In this document: positions 29,980 to 40,529 of the stretch, piece by piece
How positions within the stretch are numbered: position 1 is the stretch's first letter
Layout of the letters: every line of letters starts with the position of its first letter
Origin: Vibrio salinus
GTDB lineage: Bacteria; Pseudomonadota; Gammaproteobacteria; Enterobacterales; Vibrionaceae
Length of the DNA: 64,000 nt
Direction of reading: 5' to 3'
NCBI RefSeq assembly: GCF_021272385.1
Contig: NZ_JAJSDZ010000009.1
Location: 744,001 to 808,000 of the forward strand
The notes under the pieces: model-generated
What the model saw: only the letters and a program-made list of their open reading frames with translations
Told to the model about the DNA's origin: nothing
Database searches by the model: none
Program-made: the position numbers and the translations under genes

Positions 29980-31125
29980 ATGAAGATCCTGATAGATGAG
30001 AATATGCCCTATGCCGAAGGATTATTTAGTCGGTTGGGGACGGTGGTTCTGAAAGCCGGTCGTCAGATGAGTGCCGATGATTTGATTGATGTTGATGCCC
30101 TGATGATTCGCTCGGTTACAAAAGTAGACAAGACGCTGATTGAGAAAGCAAACAAGTTAAAATTTGTTGGAACGGCAACGGCCGGAATGGATCATGTCGA
30201 TCAGGCTTTGTTAAAAGAAAAAGGCATTTTTTTTACGGCTGCACCGGGATGCAATAAAGTTGGCGTTGCCGAATATGTTCTTAGTTCACTGATGGTTCTC
30301 GGTCAACAACAAGGTTTTTCAATTTTTAGTAAAACAGTTGGTATTATTGGTGCCGGTCAGGTTGGAAGCTATTTGTTCGATTGCCTTTCAGGGATTGGTA
30401 TCAATGTTTTACTTAATGATCCGCCAAAACAATCCGAAGGCGATACCCGTGTATTTACACCGCTTGGTGAGTTGATAGAGAAATCGGACATCATTACTAT
30501 TCATACGCCTTTGACAAAAACAGGAGAATGGCCTACATATCATATGTTTGATTCTGAGGTGCTTGATACAATGCGGGCTGATCAGATATTAGTGAATGCG
30601 GCCCGGGGCCCGGTTGTTGACAATCGGGCATTAAAAAACCGATTGTTACGTAATGATGGTTTTACCGCTGTTCTGGATGTCTTCGAGCAGGAACCGGTAG
30701 TGGATATGGAGCTATTGCCTTTGTTAGCCTTTGCTACGCCACATATTGCCGGATATGGTCTGGAAGGGAAAGCTCGTGGAACGACAATGATTTTTAACCG
30801 CTATTGTCAGTTTCTGGGACTGGAACACTATGCCGACCCTGCGGAATTATTGCCGGTTGCGCCGATACCGGAAGTGTCAGTATCAAAACCATGGGACGAG
30901 TTCGATTTGTATAATCTGATTCAGTTGATTTACGACGTCCGTAGAGATGACAGCATTTTTAGGCGAAACATTGGCTCTGAAGGGGCCTTTGATAAAATGC
31001 GCAAAGAGTATTGGGACCGTCGGGAATACAGTGCAGTAAAAATTAAAGGCCAACAAGCATTTGGTCTTGAATCATTACAAAAACTTGGTTTTAACGTAGA
31101 GGTAACACATGAGCCAAATGTTTAA
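29980..31125 (+). CDS. pdxB: PdxB, erythronate-4-phosphate dehydrogenase
   Basis: Second step of de novo pyridoxal phosphate synthesis. The 381-residue D-2-hydroxyacid dehydrogenase has the NAD motif [12 protein letters not shown] (near residue 122), the catalytic Arg region [11 protein letters not shown] (near 208), the Glu in FEQEP, and the His in [16 protein letters not shown], then a PdxB-specific C-terminal dimerisation domain. Its 3' end overlaps the asd start by 17 bp, so the two are coupled. Confidence 0.96.
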   Translation: MKILIDENMPYAEGLFSRLGTVVLKAGRQMSADDLIDVDALMIRSVTKVDKTLIEKANKLKFVGTATAGMDHVDQALLKEKGIFFTAAPGCNKVGVAEYVLSSLMVLGQQQGFSIFSKTVGIIGAGQVGSYLFDCLSGIGINVLLNDPPKQSEGDTRVFTPLGELIEKSDIITIHTPLTKTGEWPTYHMFDSEVLDTMRADQILVNAARGPVVDNRALKNRLLRNDGFTAVLDVFEQEPVVDMELLPLLAFATPHIAGYGLEGKARGTTMIFNRYCQFLGLEHYADPAELLPVAPIPEVSVSKPWDEFDLYNLIQLIYDVRRDDSIFRRNIGSEGAFDKMRKEYWDRREYSAVKIKGQQAFGLESLQKLGFNVEVTHEPNV

Positions 31126-32119
31126 TATTGCCATTTTAGGGGCTTCAGGTACGGTTGGTGAAGCGATGCTTGAGGTTCTGGAACAACGTGAGTTTCCAGT
31201 TGATACTCTTTATCTGTTGGCGACAGAAAAGAGTGAAGGAAAAACATACCGGTTTAAAGGCAAGACGGTTCGTGTACAGGATGTTGAAGATTTCGACTGG
31301 TCTCAGGTTCACATCGCATTGTTTTCGGCGGACAGTGAAGCGTCTGAACGCTGGGCTCCGGTTGCTGCAGATGATGGTGTCGTTGTTATCGATAATACAG
31401 CCCGTTACCGTTATGAATATGATGTGCCGTTGGTTATTCCGGAAATTAATCCGGAAGCCATTGCCGATTTTCGTAACCGGAATATCATTGCCAACCCAAA
31501 CTGTTCGACCATTCAAATGCTGGTTGCATTAAAACCTATTTATGATGCAGTGGGTATCGACAGGGTAAATGTGACGACCTATCAGTCAGTCTCCGGTGAC
31601 GGGAAAGCCGGAATCGATGAACTGGCTGGTCAGACAGCCAAACTGTTAAATGGACTACCGGCAGAACCGGTGCAGTTTTCTCAGCAGATAGCATTTAACT
31701 GCATACCACAGATTGATGAGTTTCTTGATAATGGTTATACCAAAGAAGAAATGAAGATGGTTTGGGAAACTCAAAAGATATTTAATAATTCCAACTTAAT
31801 GGTGAATCCGACTTGTGTTCGTGTGCCAGTTTTTTATGGTCATGCAGAAGCATTGCATATTGAAACCAGTTCTCCAACGGATGCGGAACAGGTAACCCGG
31901 TTGCTGGAACAGTCAGAGAGTATAGATGTCTATACCGGCACAGAATTTCCGACTCAGGTTCGTGATGCTAATGGAAAAGACACGGTTTTAGTCGGACGGA
32001 TCCGAGAAGACATCAGTCATCACAGTGGTATTAATTTATGGGTGGTTGCAGATAATGTCAGGAAAGGGGTGACGAATGCGATTCAGATAGCAGAGTTATT
32101 GATCCGGGATTATATGTAA
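31109..32119 (+). CDS. asd: Aspartate-semialdehyde dehydrogenase
   Basis: Converts aspartyl phosphate to aspartate semialdehyde for lysine, methionine and threonine synthesis. The 336-residue product has the NADP motif [10 protein letters not shown] at the N-terminus, the catalytic Cys in NPNCSTIQM (near residue 133) and the dimerisation segment [18 protein letters not shown]. The catalytic Cys argues against the inactive E. coli Usg homologue, which occupies the same position after pdxB but lacks it as I recall. Vibrios often carry two asd genes; this one, next to fur, would be the second type. Whether another copy exists is not visible here. Confidence 0.9.
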   Translation: MSQMFNIAILGASGTVGEAMLEVLEQREFPVDTLYLLATEKSEGKTYRFKGKTVRVQDVEDFDWSQVHIALFSADSEASERWAPVAADDGVVVIDNTARYRYEYDVPLVIPEINPEAIADFRNRNIIANPNCSTIQMLVALKPIYDAVGIDRVNVTTYQSVSGDGKAGIDELAGQTAKLLNGLPAEPVQFSQQIAFNCIPQIDEFLDNGYTKEEMKMVWETQKIFNNSNLMVNPTCVRVPVFYGHAEALHIETSSPTDAEQVTRLLEQSESIDVYTGTEFPTQVRDANGKDTVLVGRIREDISHHSGINLWVVADNVRKGVTNAIQIAELLIRDYM

Positions 32120-32139
32120 AATTGCGGATGTGTTGAGTT

Positions 32140-32168
32140 AAAAAAACCACCTTAATGGTGGTTTTTTA
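32140..32168. terminator. Bidirectional terminator between asd and fur
   Basis: AAAAAACCACC / GGTGGTTTTTT with a short TTAAT loop (about 32140-32167), A-rich on the left and T-rich on the right, so it can serve both convergent genes. It ends right at the fur stop codon. Confidence 0.9.
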
Positions 32169-32618
32169 TTAAGATTTTTTCTTATGTGCGTTGGGGTCGT
32201 CTTTGCATTTTTCATCGGCACAACGACCGTACAAATACAAACTGTGGTTTGTCAGTTTTACATTATACATTTCGGCAATTTCCTGCTGACGTTTTTCGAT
32301 AACATCATCAGAAAATTCAATAACTTCTCCGCAGTCCAGACACACTAAATGATCATGGTGGTGCTGCGTTGACAATTCAAATACAGACTTCCCACCTTCA
32401 AAATGGTGACGGGTAACAATACCGGCATCGTCGAACTGGTTAAGAACCCGGTATACTGTTGCAAGACCGATTTCTTCACCTAAATCGATTAGCTTTTTGT
32501 ATAAATCTTCAGCACTAATATGTTGACATTCCGGCTGTTGTAAAATTTCCAGAATTTTAAGTCTTGGGAGTGTGACTTTTAATCCAGCATCTTTTAGCGC
32601 TTGATTGTTATCAGACAT
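32169..32618 (-). CDS. fur: Fur, ferric uptake regulator
   Basis: Iron-dependent repressor of iron acquisition genes. The 149-residue protein has a winged-helix DNA-binding N-terminus (TLPRLKILEILQQPECQHIS) and a metal/dimerisation domain with HHHHDHLVCLDCGEVIEF, the CxxC structural zinc site, and a second Cys pair GRCADEKC. Full length for Vibrionaceae. Its upstream region holds a 10-bp inverted repeat (see findings) that may matter for control. Confidence 0.97.
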   Translation of the reverse strand: MSDNNQALKDAGLKVTLPRLKILEILQQPECQHISAEDLYKKLIDLGEEIGLATVYRVLNQFDDAGIVTRHHFEGGKSVFELSTQHHHDHLVCLDCGEVIEFSDDVIEKRQQEIAEMYNVKLTNHSLYLYGRCADEKCKDDPNAHKKKS

Positions 32619-32866
32619 ATACTTTCCTGTTGATAATCTGTATTTGTTACAGAAATGGTTTATTAGGAATATTATAGGCGACTAAGTAATAACAATAAAC
32701 CATGAACTTAACAAGGATTATTAATACCTATTTCCCGTATCGTTTTAAGCACAGTATTCGATTCAAACAATTTTTCACAAGTTTTCTTCGTAATAATTGT
32801 TCTACATCGTGATACAGGCCCCTATTATTGGTTGATACAGAAGCCAGTATGTTAAATAACTGTTAT

Positions 32867-33394
32867 TTAATCTTCCAGCTCGGCAAGACACATTTCGTCA
32901 TATACCTGATTTACCCAGTTTTTGACGCGTTCCTCGGTTAATTCAGGCTGACGGTCTTCATCAATGCACAGACCGACAAAATGGTCATCATCAACCAGTG
33001 CTTTCGATGCTTCGAATTCATAACCTTCTGTAGACCAGTAGCCGACAATAGTAGCACCTTTGCCTTCAATAATATCTCTCAGAGTTCCCATTGCATCACA
33101 GAAATACTCTGCGTAATCTTCCTGATCGCCACAGCCAAACAAAGCAACCAGTTTGGTAGAAAAATCTATGTTTTCTAATTCAGGGAAAAAATCATCCCAG
33201 TCACACTGAGGCTCACCGTAGTACCACGTTGGGATACCAAGCAGCAGAAGATCGAAATTATTAATGTCTTCCAGACTGCTTTTGGCAATGTCTTGTACGT
33301 GAACGAGTTTTTCTCCAAGTTGCTTTTGAATCATTTTAGCAACGGTTTCGGTATTACCAGTATCACTACCAAAGAAGATACCTACACTTGCCAT
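32867..33394 (-). CDS. fldA: FldA, flavodoxin I
   Basis: Small FMN electron carrier, a frequent Fur-linked substitute for ferredoxin. The 175-residue protein has the flavodoxin signature GIFFGSDTGNTETVAKMI, the 60s loop PTWYYGEPQCDWDDFF and the 90s loop FGCGDQEDYAEYFCDAMG. Long-chain flavodoxin size. Lies upstream of fur on the same strand, with 248 bp between the two. Confidence 0.95.
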   Translation of the reverse strand: MASVGIFFGSDTGNTETVAKMIQKQLGEKLVHVQDIAKSSLEDINNFDLLLLGIPTWYYGEPQCDWDDFFPELENIDFSTKLVALFGCGDQEDYAEYFCDAMGTLRDIIEGKGATIVGYWSTEGYEFEASKALVDDDHFVGLCIDEDRQPELTEERVKNWVNQVYDEMCLAELED

Positions 33395-33536
33395 AGATTA
33401 TTACCTTTCTCTAACTTAAATTGACGAGGATAATGTCTGACGTTACATCGCTGAGTGTTATTGTCATATCCCAGAATAATCCGCGAACTATACCATTGTT
33501 ATTGATAATTGTTAACGGGGTTTTCTTTTTCTGATC

Positions 33537-34325
33537 TTAGTTTGCATTCGTTGACACAGCATAAAATTTACTGATGGCTCTCAGAACTTCTTTTGGCTTT
33601 TCTGCGTGAAGCCAATGGCCTGTTCTGGTCACAACGTGTGCTTTTGCGCATGGAAACTGCTGTCTGATCCGTTCCTGATGCTCTGGTAGTATATATTCCG
33701 ATAACTCACCTTTTATGAAGAGGGTGGGTACCGAGACTGGTTCAATAGTATTCCAGCCTAAAATATTCCGATAATGCTTTTTCAGTGCATGTGCGTTGAA
33801 CCGCCAATGCATTTCCTGCGTTTCATTATCTTTATATAACGATTTGCTTAAAAATTGTCTGACGCCTTCAATCGTGATGTATTCTTTCATTATTTCCAGT
33901 GCTTCGCTGCGTGAAGCCGGACGACTGGCCTGGACATTTTCTATTGCAGTGAAAACACTGTCGTGACGGTTCTCGGTATAGCCAATCGGAGCCATATCCA
34001 GCACGACCAGAGATAACACCCGTTCCGCTAATATAGAGGCCATTTTCATCGCTACTTTGCCGCCCATCGAATGTCCTATGAGCGAAAACTTTTCGATCTG
34101 TAATGAATCGATGAGATGAATCACATCCTGAGCCATTTCCGGATATGAATGATTTTCGCTGTGGAAAGACAATCCATGATTGCGAAGATCCACACTGATG
34201 ACCCGATAGTTTTTTTTCAGTTCCCGGGCAAGAATGCCTAAATTATCCAGATTGCCAAATAAACCGTGTATCAGGACGATGGGATGGCCTTCTCCCTCTG
34301 TTTTATAGTGAAGTAATGCTGACAT
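33537..34325 (-). CDS. ybfF: YbfF family alpha/beta hydrolase (esterase)
   Basis: A 262-residue alpha/beta hydrolase. Motifs: oxyanion-hole HGLFGNLDN, the nucleophile elbow GHSMGGKVAM (Ser near residue 88), Asp region DMAPIGY and a C-terminal His in TRTGHWLHAEKP. E. coli YbfF acts as a short/medium-chain acyl esterase; the natural substrate is uncertain. Divergent from seqA, its standard neighbour. Confidence 0.92.
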   Translation of the reverse strand: MSALLHYKTEGEGHPIVLIHGLFGNLDNLGILARELKKNYRVISVDLRNHGLSFHSENHSYPEMAQDVIHLIDSLQIEKFSLIGHSMGGKVAMKMASILAERVLSLVVLDMAPIGYTENRHDSVFTAIENVQASRPASRSEALEIMKEYITIEGVRQFLSKSLYKDNETQEMHWRFNAHALKKHYRNILGWNTIEPVSVPTLFIKGELSEYILPEHQERIRQQFPCAKAHVVTRTGHWLHAEKPKEVLRAISKFYAVSTNAN

Positions 34326-34417
34326 TTTCTCTTAATAGTATAGGGTTTAACGTAGAGTATCGTTGCAGATCTCGTTATAATCCTAAAGAGTTTAAACATA
34401 GAGATTGTGAAAAGCGA

Positions 34418-34996
34418 ATGAAAACAATTGAGGTTGATGAGGAATTATACCGTTATATAGCAGGCCAGACCCAGCATATTGGGGAAAGTGCGTCGGATAT
34501 TCTCCGCCGTTTACTGGGCGTGGATCAATCAGAACAGCCGCTGGTTATGGCTAAAGAAGACGTTAAGCCGGGGGTTTCTGTTGAATTAGCCACGGCTACT
34601 CAACCCGAAGGCATCATTGTCAGTAAAGATGCGGGTAAAAATAGTATGCATGATTCTGTCAAAGCAATGAGAGAGTTGCTTATTTCAGATTCTTTTGCTG
34701 AACGTAAAAAAGTCATTGATCGTTTTATGTTGGTTTTATCAACACTATACCGACTTGATGCTGAAAGTTTTTCTGAAGCAATGTCAGTAAAAGGCCGTAA
34801 AAGAGTGTATTTTGCAGATAATGAACATACCTTGCTTGAACATGGTAATACGACAAAACCAAAAGCGATTCCGGAGACGCCTTTCTGGGTCATTACAAAT
34901 ACAAACACAAGTCGTAAGCAGCAGATGGTGGAACAGGTGATGACTCGTATGAACTTTTCTGCAGATATCATTGAAAAAGTGTCTAATGCCATTTAA
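34418..34996 (+). CDS. seqA: SeqA, negative regulator of replication initiation
   Basis: Binds hemimethylated GATC sites and delays re-initiation at oriC. The 192-residue product has the N-terminal oligomerisation domain MKTIEVDEELYRYIAG...ASDILRRLLG, a linker, and the C-terminal DNA-binding domain with RKRVYFADNEHTLLEHG, KPKAIPETPFWVITNTNTSRK. ATG at 34418 is chosen because the open frame upstream overlaps ybfF and does not resemble SeqA. Upstream of pgm, the usual partner. Confidence 0.97.
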   Translation: MKTIEVDEELYRYIAGQTQHIGESASDILRRLLGVDQSEQPLVMAKEDVKPGVSVELATATQPEGIIVSKDAGKNSMHDSVKAMRELLISDSFAERKKVIDRFMLVLSTLYRLDAESFSEAMSVKGRKRVYFADNEHTLLEHGNTTKPKAIPETPFWVITNTNTSRKQQMVEQVMTRMNFSADIIEKVSNAI

Positions 34997-35109
34997 TTTG
35001 TTTCAAAAGTGAGATAAATCACTTTTGAGCATAAAACTATTCTTTTATCATAGTGTTATAAATTTATTATAAATTTAGCTTCCAGTAATCTATAAACAAA
35101 GGATGTCAT

Positions 35110-36756
35110 ATGGCTAATCACCCACGAGCAGGACAAAAAGCACTTCAGGAGGATTTACAGAATATCCCGGCGTTAGTTGCAAATTACTATTTATGCCAGC
35201 CTGAAGCTGGTAATGATGCGCATAAAGTTGAATTCGGAACGTCCGGTCATCGGGGAACATCAAATAAAACCACGTTTAATGAGAACCACATACTTGCTAT
35301 CGCTCAGGCTATTGCTGAGGTCCGGACTGAGCAGGGGACGAACGGGCCTATGTTTGTCGGAAAAGATACTCACGCGTTGTCTGAGCCCGCGTACTCAAGT
35401 GTTGTTGAGGTTTTGATTGCGAACGGAATAGAAGTTATTGGTCAAATTGATAACGGATATACACCGACCCCGGGAGTCTCTCATGCTATTCTGACTTACA
35501 ACTTGAGTCATGATAAAAAAGCGGACGGCATTGTTATCACTCCATCTCACAACCCTCCTCAGGATGGTGGTATAAAATATAACCCAATCCATGGCGGTCC
35601 GGCAGAAGCTGAATTAACTCAGGCGATTCAGGATCGTGCTAATGAAATTATTGCATCCGGTCTTGCTGCAGTGAAACGTATTGATGTTAAAACGGCAAAA
35701 TCGTCAGATCTTTACAAAGAAGTGGATTTAATTTCGCCCTATGTCAATGACTTAGTAAATGTCATTGACATTGAAGCAATTCAGAAAGCAAACCTGAAGA
35801 TTGGTGTTGATCCATTAGGCGGAAGTGGTATTGAGTACTGGAGACAAATCGCAGAAACCTATCAGTTGAACATTTCTCTGGTTAATGAAGCGATAGACCC
35901 GACATTTCAGTTTATGTCTTTAGATAAAGACGGGGTCATTCGTATGGACTGCTCATCGCCTTATGCCATGGCTGGTTTGTTATCTCTGAAAGATGAATAC
36001 GATTTAGCGTTTGGTAATGACCCCGATTATGATCGTCATGGTATTGTGACGCCAAAAGGATTGATGAATCCGAACCATTTCTTAGCGGTATGTATCGATT
36101 ATTTATACCGCCACCGTTCTCAGTGGAAAGCGGATGTTGCAGTGGGAAAAACACTGGTTTCCAGTGTATTGATTGACCGGGTGGTTGCTGATTTGGGCCG
36201 CGAATTGTGTGAAGTACCGGTTGGGTTCAAATGGTTTGTTGATGGGTTGCATTCAGGTCGGTTTGGGTTTGGTGGTGAAGAAAGTGCCGGCGCTTCATTC
36301 CTTAGAAAAGATGGTACACCATGGTCAACAGATAAAGATGGCATTATTTTATGTTTGCTGGCTGCTGAAATTACAGCTGTGACCGGTAAGAACCCTCAGG
36401 ATTACTATGAGGAACTGGCAGCGAAGCATGGTGAATCGAAGTACAATCGGATTCAGGCTGTTGCAAATGGTGCTCAGAAAGATGTTCTTAAAAAGCTGTC
36501 TCCGGAAATGGTATCAGCAGAAACATTAGCCGGTGACCCGATTACGGCCCGCCTGACTCATGCTCCGGGTAATGGTGCAGCGATTGGTGGTCTTAAAGTA
36601 ACCACTGACTATGGCTGGTTTGCGGCAAGGCCATCAGGAACCGAAGATATTTATAAAATTTATTGCGAAAGTTTCAAGGGTGAGAAACATCTCAAATTGA
36701 TTGAAGACGAAGCGCAAAAAATTGTAAATCAGGTTTTTTCAGACGCGGGTCTGTAA
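35110..36756 (+). CDS. pgm: Pgm, phosphoglucomutase
   Basis: Interconverts glucose-1-phosphate and glucose-6-phosphate. The 548-residue protein has the catalytic phosphoserine motif [17 protein letters not shown] (near residue 142), the metal loop [11 protein letters not shown], the sugar-binding [12 protein letters not shown] and phosphate-binding [12 protein letters not shown]. Starts 113 bp after seqA; may be cotranscribed. A strong terminator follows. Confidence 0.97.
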   Translation: MANHPRAGQKALQEDLQNIPALVANYYLCQPEAGNDAHKVEFGTSGHRGTSNKTTFNENHILAIAQAIAEVRTEQGTNGPMFVGKDTHALSEPAYSSVVEVLIANGIEVIGQIDNGYTPTPGVSHAILTYNLSHDKKADGIVITPSHNPPQDGGIKYNPIHGGPAEAELTQAIQDRANEIIASGLAAVKRIDVKTAKSSDLYKEVDLISPYVNDLVNVIDIEAIQKANLKIGVDPLGGSGIEYWRQIAETYQLNISLVNEAIDPTFQFMSLDKDGVIRMDCSSPYAMAGLLSLKDEYDLAFGNDPDYDRHGIVTPKGLMNPNHFLAVCIDYLYRHRSQWKADVAVGKTLVSSVLIDRVVADLGRELCEVPVGFKWFVDGLHSGRFGFGGEESAGASFLRKDGTPWSTDKDGIILCLLAAEITAVTGKNPQDYYEELAAKHGESKYNRIQAVANGAQKDVLKKLSPEMVSAETLAGDPITARLTHAPGNGAAIGGLKVTTDYGWFAARPSGTEDIYKIYCESFKGEKHLKLIEDEAQKIVNQVFSDAGL

Positions 36757-36766
36757 GAATCATCGT

Positions 36767-36800
36767 TAAAAAAATCAGGTGCTTTTGCGCCTGATTTTTT
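36767..36800. terminator. Terminator between pgm and the DUF1853 gene
   Basis: AAAAAATCAGG / CCTGATTTTTTTT stem with a loop of about 10 bases (TGCTTTTGCG). A-rich left and T-rich right arms allow use in both directions; the right T-run abuts the stop codon of the convergent minus-strand gene. Confidence 0.88.
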
Positions 36801-37553
36801 TTATCTGTTATCCGGCCAGTGTTCAGGAACGATAAACCAGAACGTTCCACTGGCTGACTGGTAATGCGTAAACTGAGTATGTGATTGGACGTTTTTGGTT
36901 ATTGCCCCATTATGGCCTGCCATCCATTGCCATTTTTCTAATGGGTATATGGGTTCAGGTATTTGGGATACTTCATTTCGGTAGCACCAATGGCCGGTAA
37001 TCTGACTCTGGTTTACCGGAAATTCAAAGCAATGTGTCGGAATGCGTTCATTTCTGAAAGGATTTGTATACAACCTTCCCTGCATAAGCAGTTTAGGATC
37101 AACGTTTTCCCATTGAGGAAAACGTTCTCTGAATACAGATGTCTGATTTATCGCCAGTTGATGGTGGAGCATACGATCCAGTTTTTTATCCAGTCTGTCC
37201 TTAGGATTAGGACCATACCAGAGTTCATCGTGGAGCAGGTAAAACTTAATCGCTACTTCCCAGTGTTCAATGTGCTGTGTTCGAATGTTGTGAGCGATGA
37301 AGTCGATGGCTCCCAGTGTCTTTTTATCCCTGATAAGCTGAATTTCCTCAGCCAGTAACTGGTACTCCGGTGACGCATTGAAAAGTTCTGAACATACATG
37401 TTGATAAATAAATCCCAGACGTGGATTTCCCTGATAAGCATGATGCATTGATAGTGGAACGGAAGAAAAAGGAGCATTGTCTGCAATGACAGAATTGCCC
37501 TGTAAAAGGCCTGGGTGCGTCATTATCCAATTTGCTATCTGATCAAGCTCCAT
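36801..37553 (-). CDS. DUF1853 family protein
   Basis: A 250-residue protein of unknown function. Internal segments LGFIYQHVCSELFNASPEYQ and a central IDFIAHNIRTQHIEHWEVAIKFYLL resemble the DUF1853 family as I remember it; the W-E-x-x-x-K-F-Y-L pattern suggests a nuclease-like or PD-(D/E)XK-type fold, but this is not shown. No membrane segment. Divergent from the Nif3-family gene with about 80 bp between. Confidence 0.7.
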   Translation of the reverse strand: MELDQIANWIMTHPGLLQGNSVIADNAPFSSVPLSMHHAYQGNPRLGFIYQHVCSELFNASPEYQLLAEEIQLIRDKKTLGAIDFIAHNIRTQHIEHWEVAIKFYLLHDELWYGPNPKDRLDKKLDRMLHHQLAINQTSVFRERFPQWENVDPKLLMQGRLYTNPFRNERIPTHCFEFPVNQSQITGHWCYRNEVSQIPEPIYPLEKWQWMAGHNGAITKNVQSHTQFTHYQSASGTFWFIVPEHWPDNR

Positions 37554-37632
37554 ATTTTACCTCGTTTGAACTATGATAACGGGCATTGTAGCCTGAAAGG
37601 TGAACGCTAATGAACTGTCCGCAGGAAATATA

Positions 37633-38388
37633 ATGAATAATATACAATTGGAATCATTACTGAATCAGACACTGTCTCCCGAACTTATCAAAGACTATTG
37701 CCCTAATGGATTGCAGGTTGAGGGGCGAGAAGAGGTAAAGACCATTCTGACCGGGGTTACTGCTTCTTTAGAATTAATTGAAAAGGCCATAGAAAGTAAA
37801 GCTGATGCTCTTTTGGTTCATCATGGTTACTTCTGGAAAGGAGAACCGGAACCGATTCGGGGAATGAAGGGGAAAAGAATTCGTGAGTTGATACAGAACA
37901 ATATAAATTTGTATGCGTATCACTTGCCATTGGATATTCATCCTTCTCTGGGAAATAACGCCCGGTTGGCTCAGTTACTGGATATTGAGGTTACGGGTGG
38001 GCTGGAAGATTGTCCTCAGTCAGTCGCAATGGTCGGAAGGTTTCGTCAGGCCTTGACCGGAAAAGCGTTAGCCGAAAGAATATATCGTGTTTTAAATCGT
38101 CAGCCGTTACACATTTGCCCACAAAACGATAAACCAATAGAGACGGTTGCCTGGTGTACCGGTGGTGGGCAGGATTTTATTGATCTGGCTGCCAGCAAGG
38201 GAATGGATGCCTTTATTTCCGGTGAGATATCAGAACGTACAACGTATAGCGCCAGAGAGCAGGGGATTCATTATTTTTCTGCGGGACATCATGCAACAGA
38301 AAGGTATGGCATAAAAGCGTTGGGAGAATGGTTGGCGGAACATCACGGATTTAATGTGATATTTGCTGATATAGATAATCCGGTTTAA
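37633..38388 (+). CDS. Nif3/YbgI (DUF34) family metal-binding protein
   Basis: A 251-residue Nif3-like protein, hexameric with a dinuclear metal site in known structures; E. coli YbgI is linked to GTP cyclohydrolase-like activity but the role is debated. Seen motifs: DYCPNGLQVEG, ADALLVHHGYFWKGEP (metal His pair), YAYHLPLDIHPSLGNNA and the C-terminal FSAGHHATERYGIKALGEWL. ATG at 37633 is selected for its AGGAA ribosome binding site; an in-frame start 33 bp upstream lacks one. Confidence 0.9.
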   Translation: MNNIQLESLLNQTLSPELIKDYCPNGLQVEGREEVKTILTGVTASLELIEKAIESKADALLVHHGYFWKGEPEPIRGMKGKRIRELIQNNINLYAYHLPLDIHPSLGNNARLAQLLDIEVTGGLEDCPQSVAMVGRFRQALTGKALAERIYRVLNRQPLHICPQNDKPIETVAWCTGGGQDFIDLAASKGMDAFISGEISERTTYSAREQGIHYFSAGHHATERYGIKALGEWLAEHHGFNVIFADIDNPV

Positions 38389-38391
38389 AAG

Positions 38392-38424
38392 AAAAGAGCG
38401 GATATTAATTACCCGCTCTTTTTA
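38392..38424. terminator. Bidirectional terminator between the Nif3-family gene and gltA
   Basis: AAAAGAGCGG / CCGCTCTTTTT with an 11-base loop, between convergent genes. It has suitable A/T tracts on each side. Confidence 0.88.
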
Positions 38425-38445
38425 TTTTAATATGGAACCAAGAAA

Positions 38446-39735
38446 TTAGTCTCTTTCGTGCTGAGGTTTAAAGTTGCGTAATTTCTGGCCGGTATAAAGC
38501 TGTCTTGGACGACCAATACGACTTTCAGGGTTACTGTGCATTTCATTCCAGTGCGCAATCCAGCCAATGGTTCTGGACATTGCAAAAATAACGGTAAACA
38601 TAGATACCGGGATACCGATAGCTTTAAGAATGATACCTGAATAAAAATCGACGTTAGGATACAGTTTTTTATCGACAAAATATGGGTCAGAAAGAGCAAT
38701 TCGTTCCAGTTCCATTGCGACATCCAGAAGAGGGTCATCAATGTTCAGCTCTTTCAGTACATCGTGACAGGCATTTCGCATCACTGTAGCACGAGGGTCG
38801 TAGTTTTTATAAACCCGGTGACCGAAGCCCATTAAACGGAATGGATCATCTTTATCTTTCGCCCGTTTGATGTATTCAGGGATACGATCTACGCTGCCAA
38901 TTTCTTCCAACATCCGTAAGCAGGCTTCGTTTGCGCCACCGTGAGCCGGTCCCCATAGTGATGCAATCCCCGCGGAGATACAGGCAAATGGGTTGGCGCC
39001 GGAAGAGCCGGCAAGACGAACTGTGGATGTTGATGCGTTCTGCTCATGGTCCGCATGAAGTGTGAACACTTTATCCATTGCGCGGGCAACAATCGGATTA
39101 ACTTCATAGTCTTCACAGGGTGTAGAAAACATCATGTGTAAGAAGTTTTCTGCGTAATTCAAATCGTTACGCGGGTAAATGAATGGCTGGCCAATTGAGT
39201 ATTTGTAACACATTGCTGCCAGTGTCGGCATTTTTGACAACAGACGATAAGCGGCAATTTCACGGTGACCATCGTTATTAATATCAAGAGAGTCGTGATA
39301 AAACGCGGCAAGAGCACCGACAACACCCACCATGATTGCCATAGGGTGAGCATCTCGACGGAAACCATGGAAGAAACTTGCGATTTGTTCATGGACCATC
39401 GTGTGCCGTGAAATGATATAGGTAAATTCCTCGTATTCTTTTCTGCTGGGCGCTTCGCCATAAAGAAGAATGTAACAAACTTCTAAATAATCTGCATTGT
39501 TGGCTAATTGATCTATCGGATAACCACGATGTAACAGAATTCCCTTATTACCATCGATATAGGTTATTTGCGATTCACAGGATGCAGTGGCAAGAAAACC
39601 AGGATCAAAAGTGAAATACCCGTTAGCTCCCAGTTTACGAACATCGATTACCTGAGGCCCCATAGCGGCATCAATAATCGGCAGCTCGATTGGCGCTTTG
39701 CCTTCAATATGAAGGATCGCTTTCTTATCTGCCAT
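38446..39735 (-). CDS. gltA: GltA, citrate synthase (type II)
   Basis: Condenses oxaloacetate and acetyl-CoA, first step of the TCA cycle. The 429-residue protein is the NADH-sensitive hexameric type. Catalytic residues: His in [16 protein letters not shown], His in [15 protein letters not shown] and Asp in [15 protein letters not shown] strong AAGGAGA ribosome binding site precedes the ATG. It is divergent from sucA across a 794 bp gap in which sdhCDAB would normally begin. Confidence 0.98.
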   Translation of the reverse strand: MADKKAILHIEGKAPIELPIIDAAMGPQVIDVRKLGANGYFTFDPGFLATASCESQITYIDGNKGILLHRGYPIDQLANNADYLEVCYILLYGEAPSRKEYEEFTYIISRHTMVHEQIASFFHGFRRDAHPMAIMVGVVGALAAFYHDSLDINNDGHREIAAYRLLSKMPTLAAMCYKYSIGQPFIYPRNDLNYAENFLHMMFSTPCEDYEVNPIVARAMDKVFTLHADHEQNASTSTVRLAGSSGANPFACISAGIASLWGPAHGGANEACLRMLEEIGSVDRIPEYIKRAKDKDDPFRLMGFGHRVYKNYDPRATVMRNACHDVLKELNIDDPLLDVAMELERIALSDPYFVDKKLYPNVDFYSGIILKAIGIPVSMFTVIFAMSRTIGWIAHWNEMHSNPESRIGRPRQLYTGQKLRNFKPQHERD

Positions 39736-40529
39736 AACAATCTCCTTTGTTTATTATTTAATCCGTCCAGGATGTTTGCGAGCAAATTCTTACCTCGGAA
39801 CGGAATAAAGTCAATTTTTCTGAACGGTTGTGTGCACTGAACACGATTTTTAATTTCTAGAAAGTTAAAAATTTGTACTTGTTAGCATTAATTGTTAATT
39901 CATTGGTGCTAAAATGTTTCTTGCTTTGTACTGTATGATGGTTTTTCGCTTGAAATTCCTGTTTTTTCTGAAAACAGTATAGGGTAAAAATAGTCGTATA
40001 TGCTTATTTAGTGAATTTGATTGTATATAAACGCTCAACTATAACATTCAAATGTGAGAACTTTGTTAAATAATTACGATTATGAATTTTTTTGATAATT
40101 ACAAGATATTAAAAGCTCTTAATGAGCTAAGAGAGTAAGTCCGTGAAGCAACTTAAGTCAAAAAATATAGCACGTAATTTGTGTAATATTCATTTCCCTT
40201 CTTTATTTAAAATTTTTATTCGTGATCTTATCCTCGATATGAAGCAATTCCGTACCAATTGCGAGAAAGTTCATCCATACTTATTGACAAAATGCAACAT
40301 ATTGTTTTTTTACAAAAACAAGCCTCAATGATGCATTTTGTGTCTTTGGTTGTCGTGGTACTATAAATAATGTAAGTATTTGTCTTAGACAATATTTTTA
40401 CAAATACATTGATTTGGCTGAATCTGCGTTGATTTAATTTTCAATATATAAAATATCAGCTCAATGTTACAAGCTCTCAGGCATTGATTTTTGTTGATGC
40501 GAAATCAAAACGAATGGTAAAGGGAAAAT
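39736..40529. other. 794-bp gltA-sucA intergenic region, sdhCDAB missing
   Basis: No credible gene is present: the region is AT-rich and the longest open frame (62 codons at 40143) has unlikely composition and no recognised similarity. Short hairpins are visible: CTCTTA/TAAGAG at 40116-40133 and GTATTTGT/ACAAATAC at 40376-40383 with 40400-40407; neither has a T-run. A TGTGA half-site at about 40053 hints at CRP control but its partner is poor. In vibrios the sdhCDAB genes normally lie here, upstream of sucA. Confidence 0.75.

Noticed and set aside
31109..32119. Usg (inactive asd paralogue) for the gene after pdxB
   Set aside because: The catalytic Cys motif NPNCSTIQM is present, so active aspartate-semialdehyde dehydrogenase is preferred.
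40143..40331. 62-codon open frame in the gltA-sucA gap
   Set aside because: AT-rich, biased to Lys/Phe/Leu/Asn, no recognised similarity or ribosome binding site; treated as chance.
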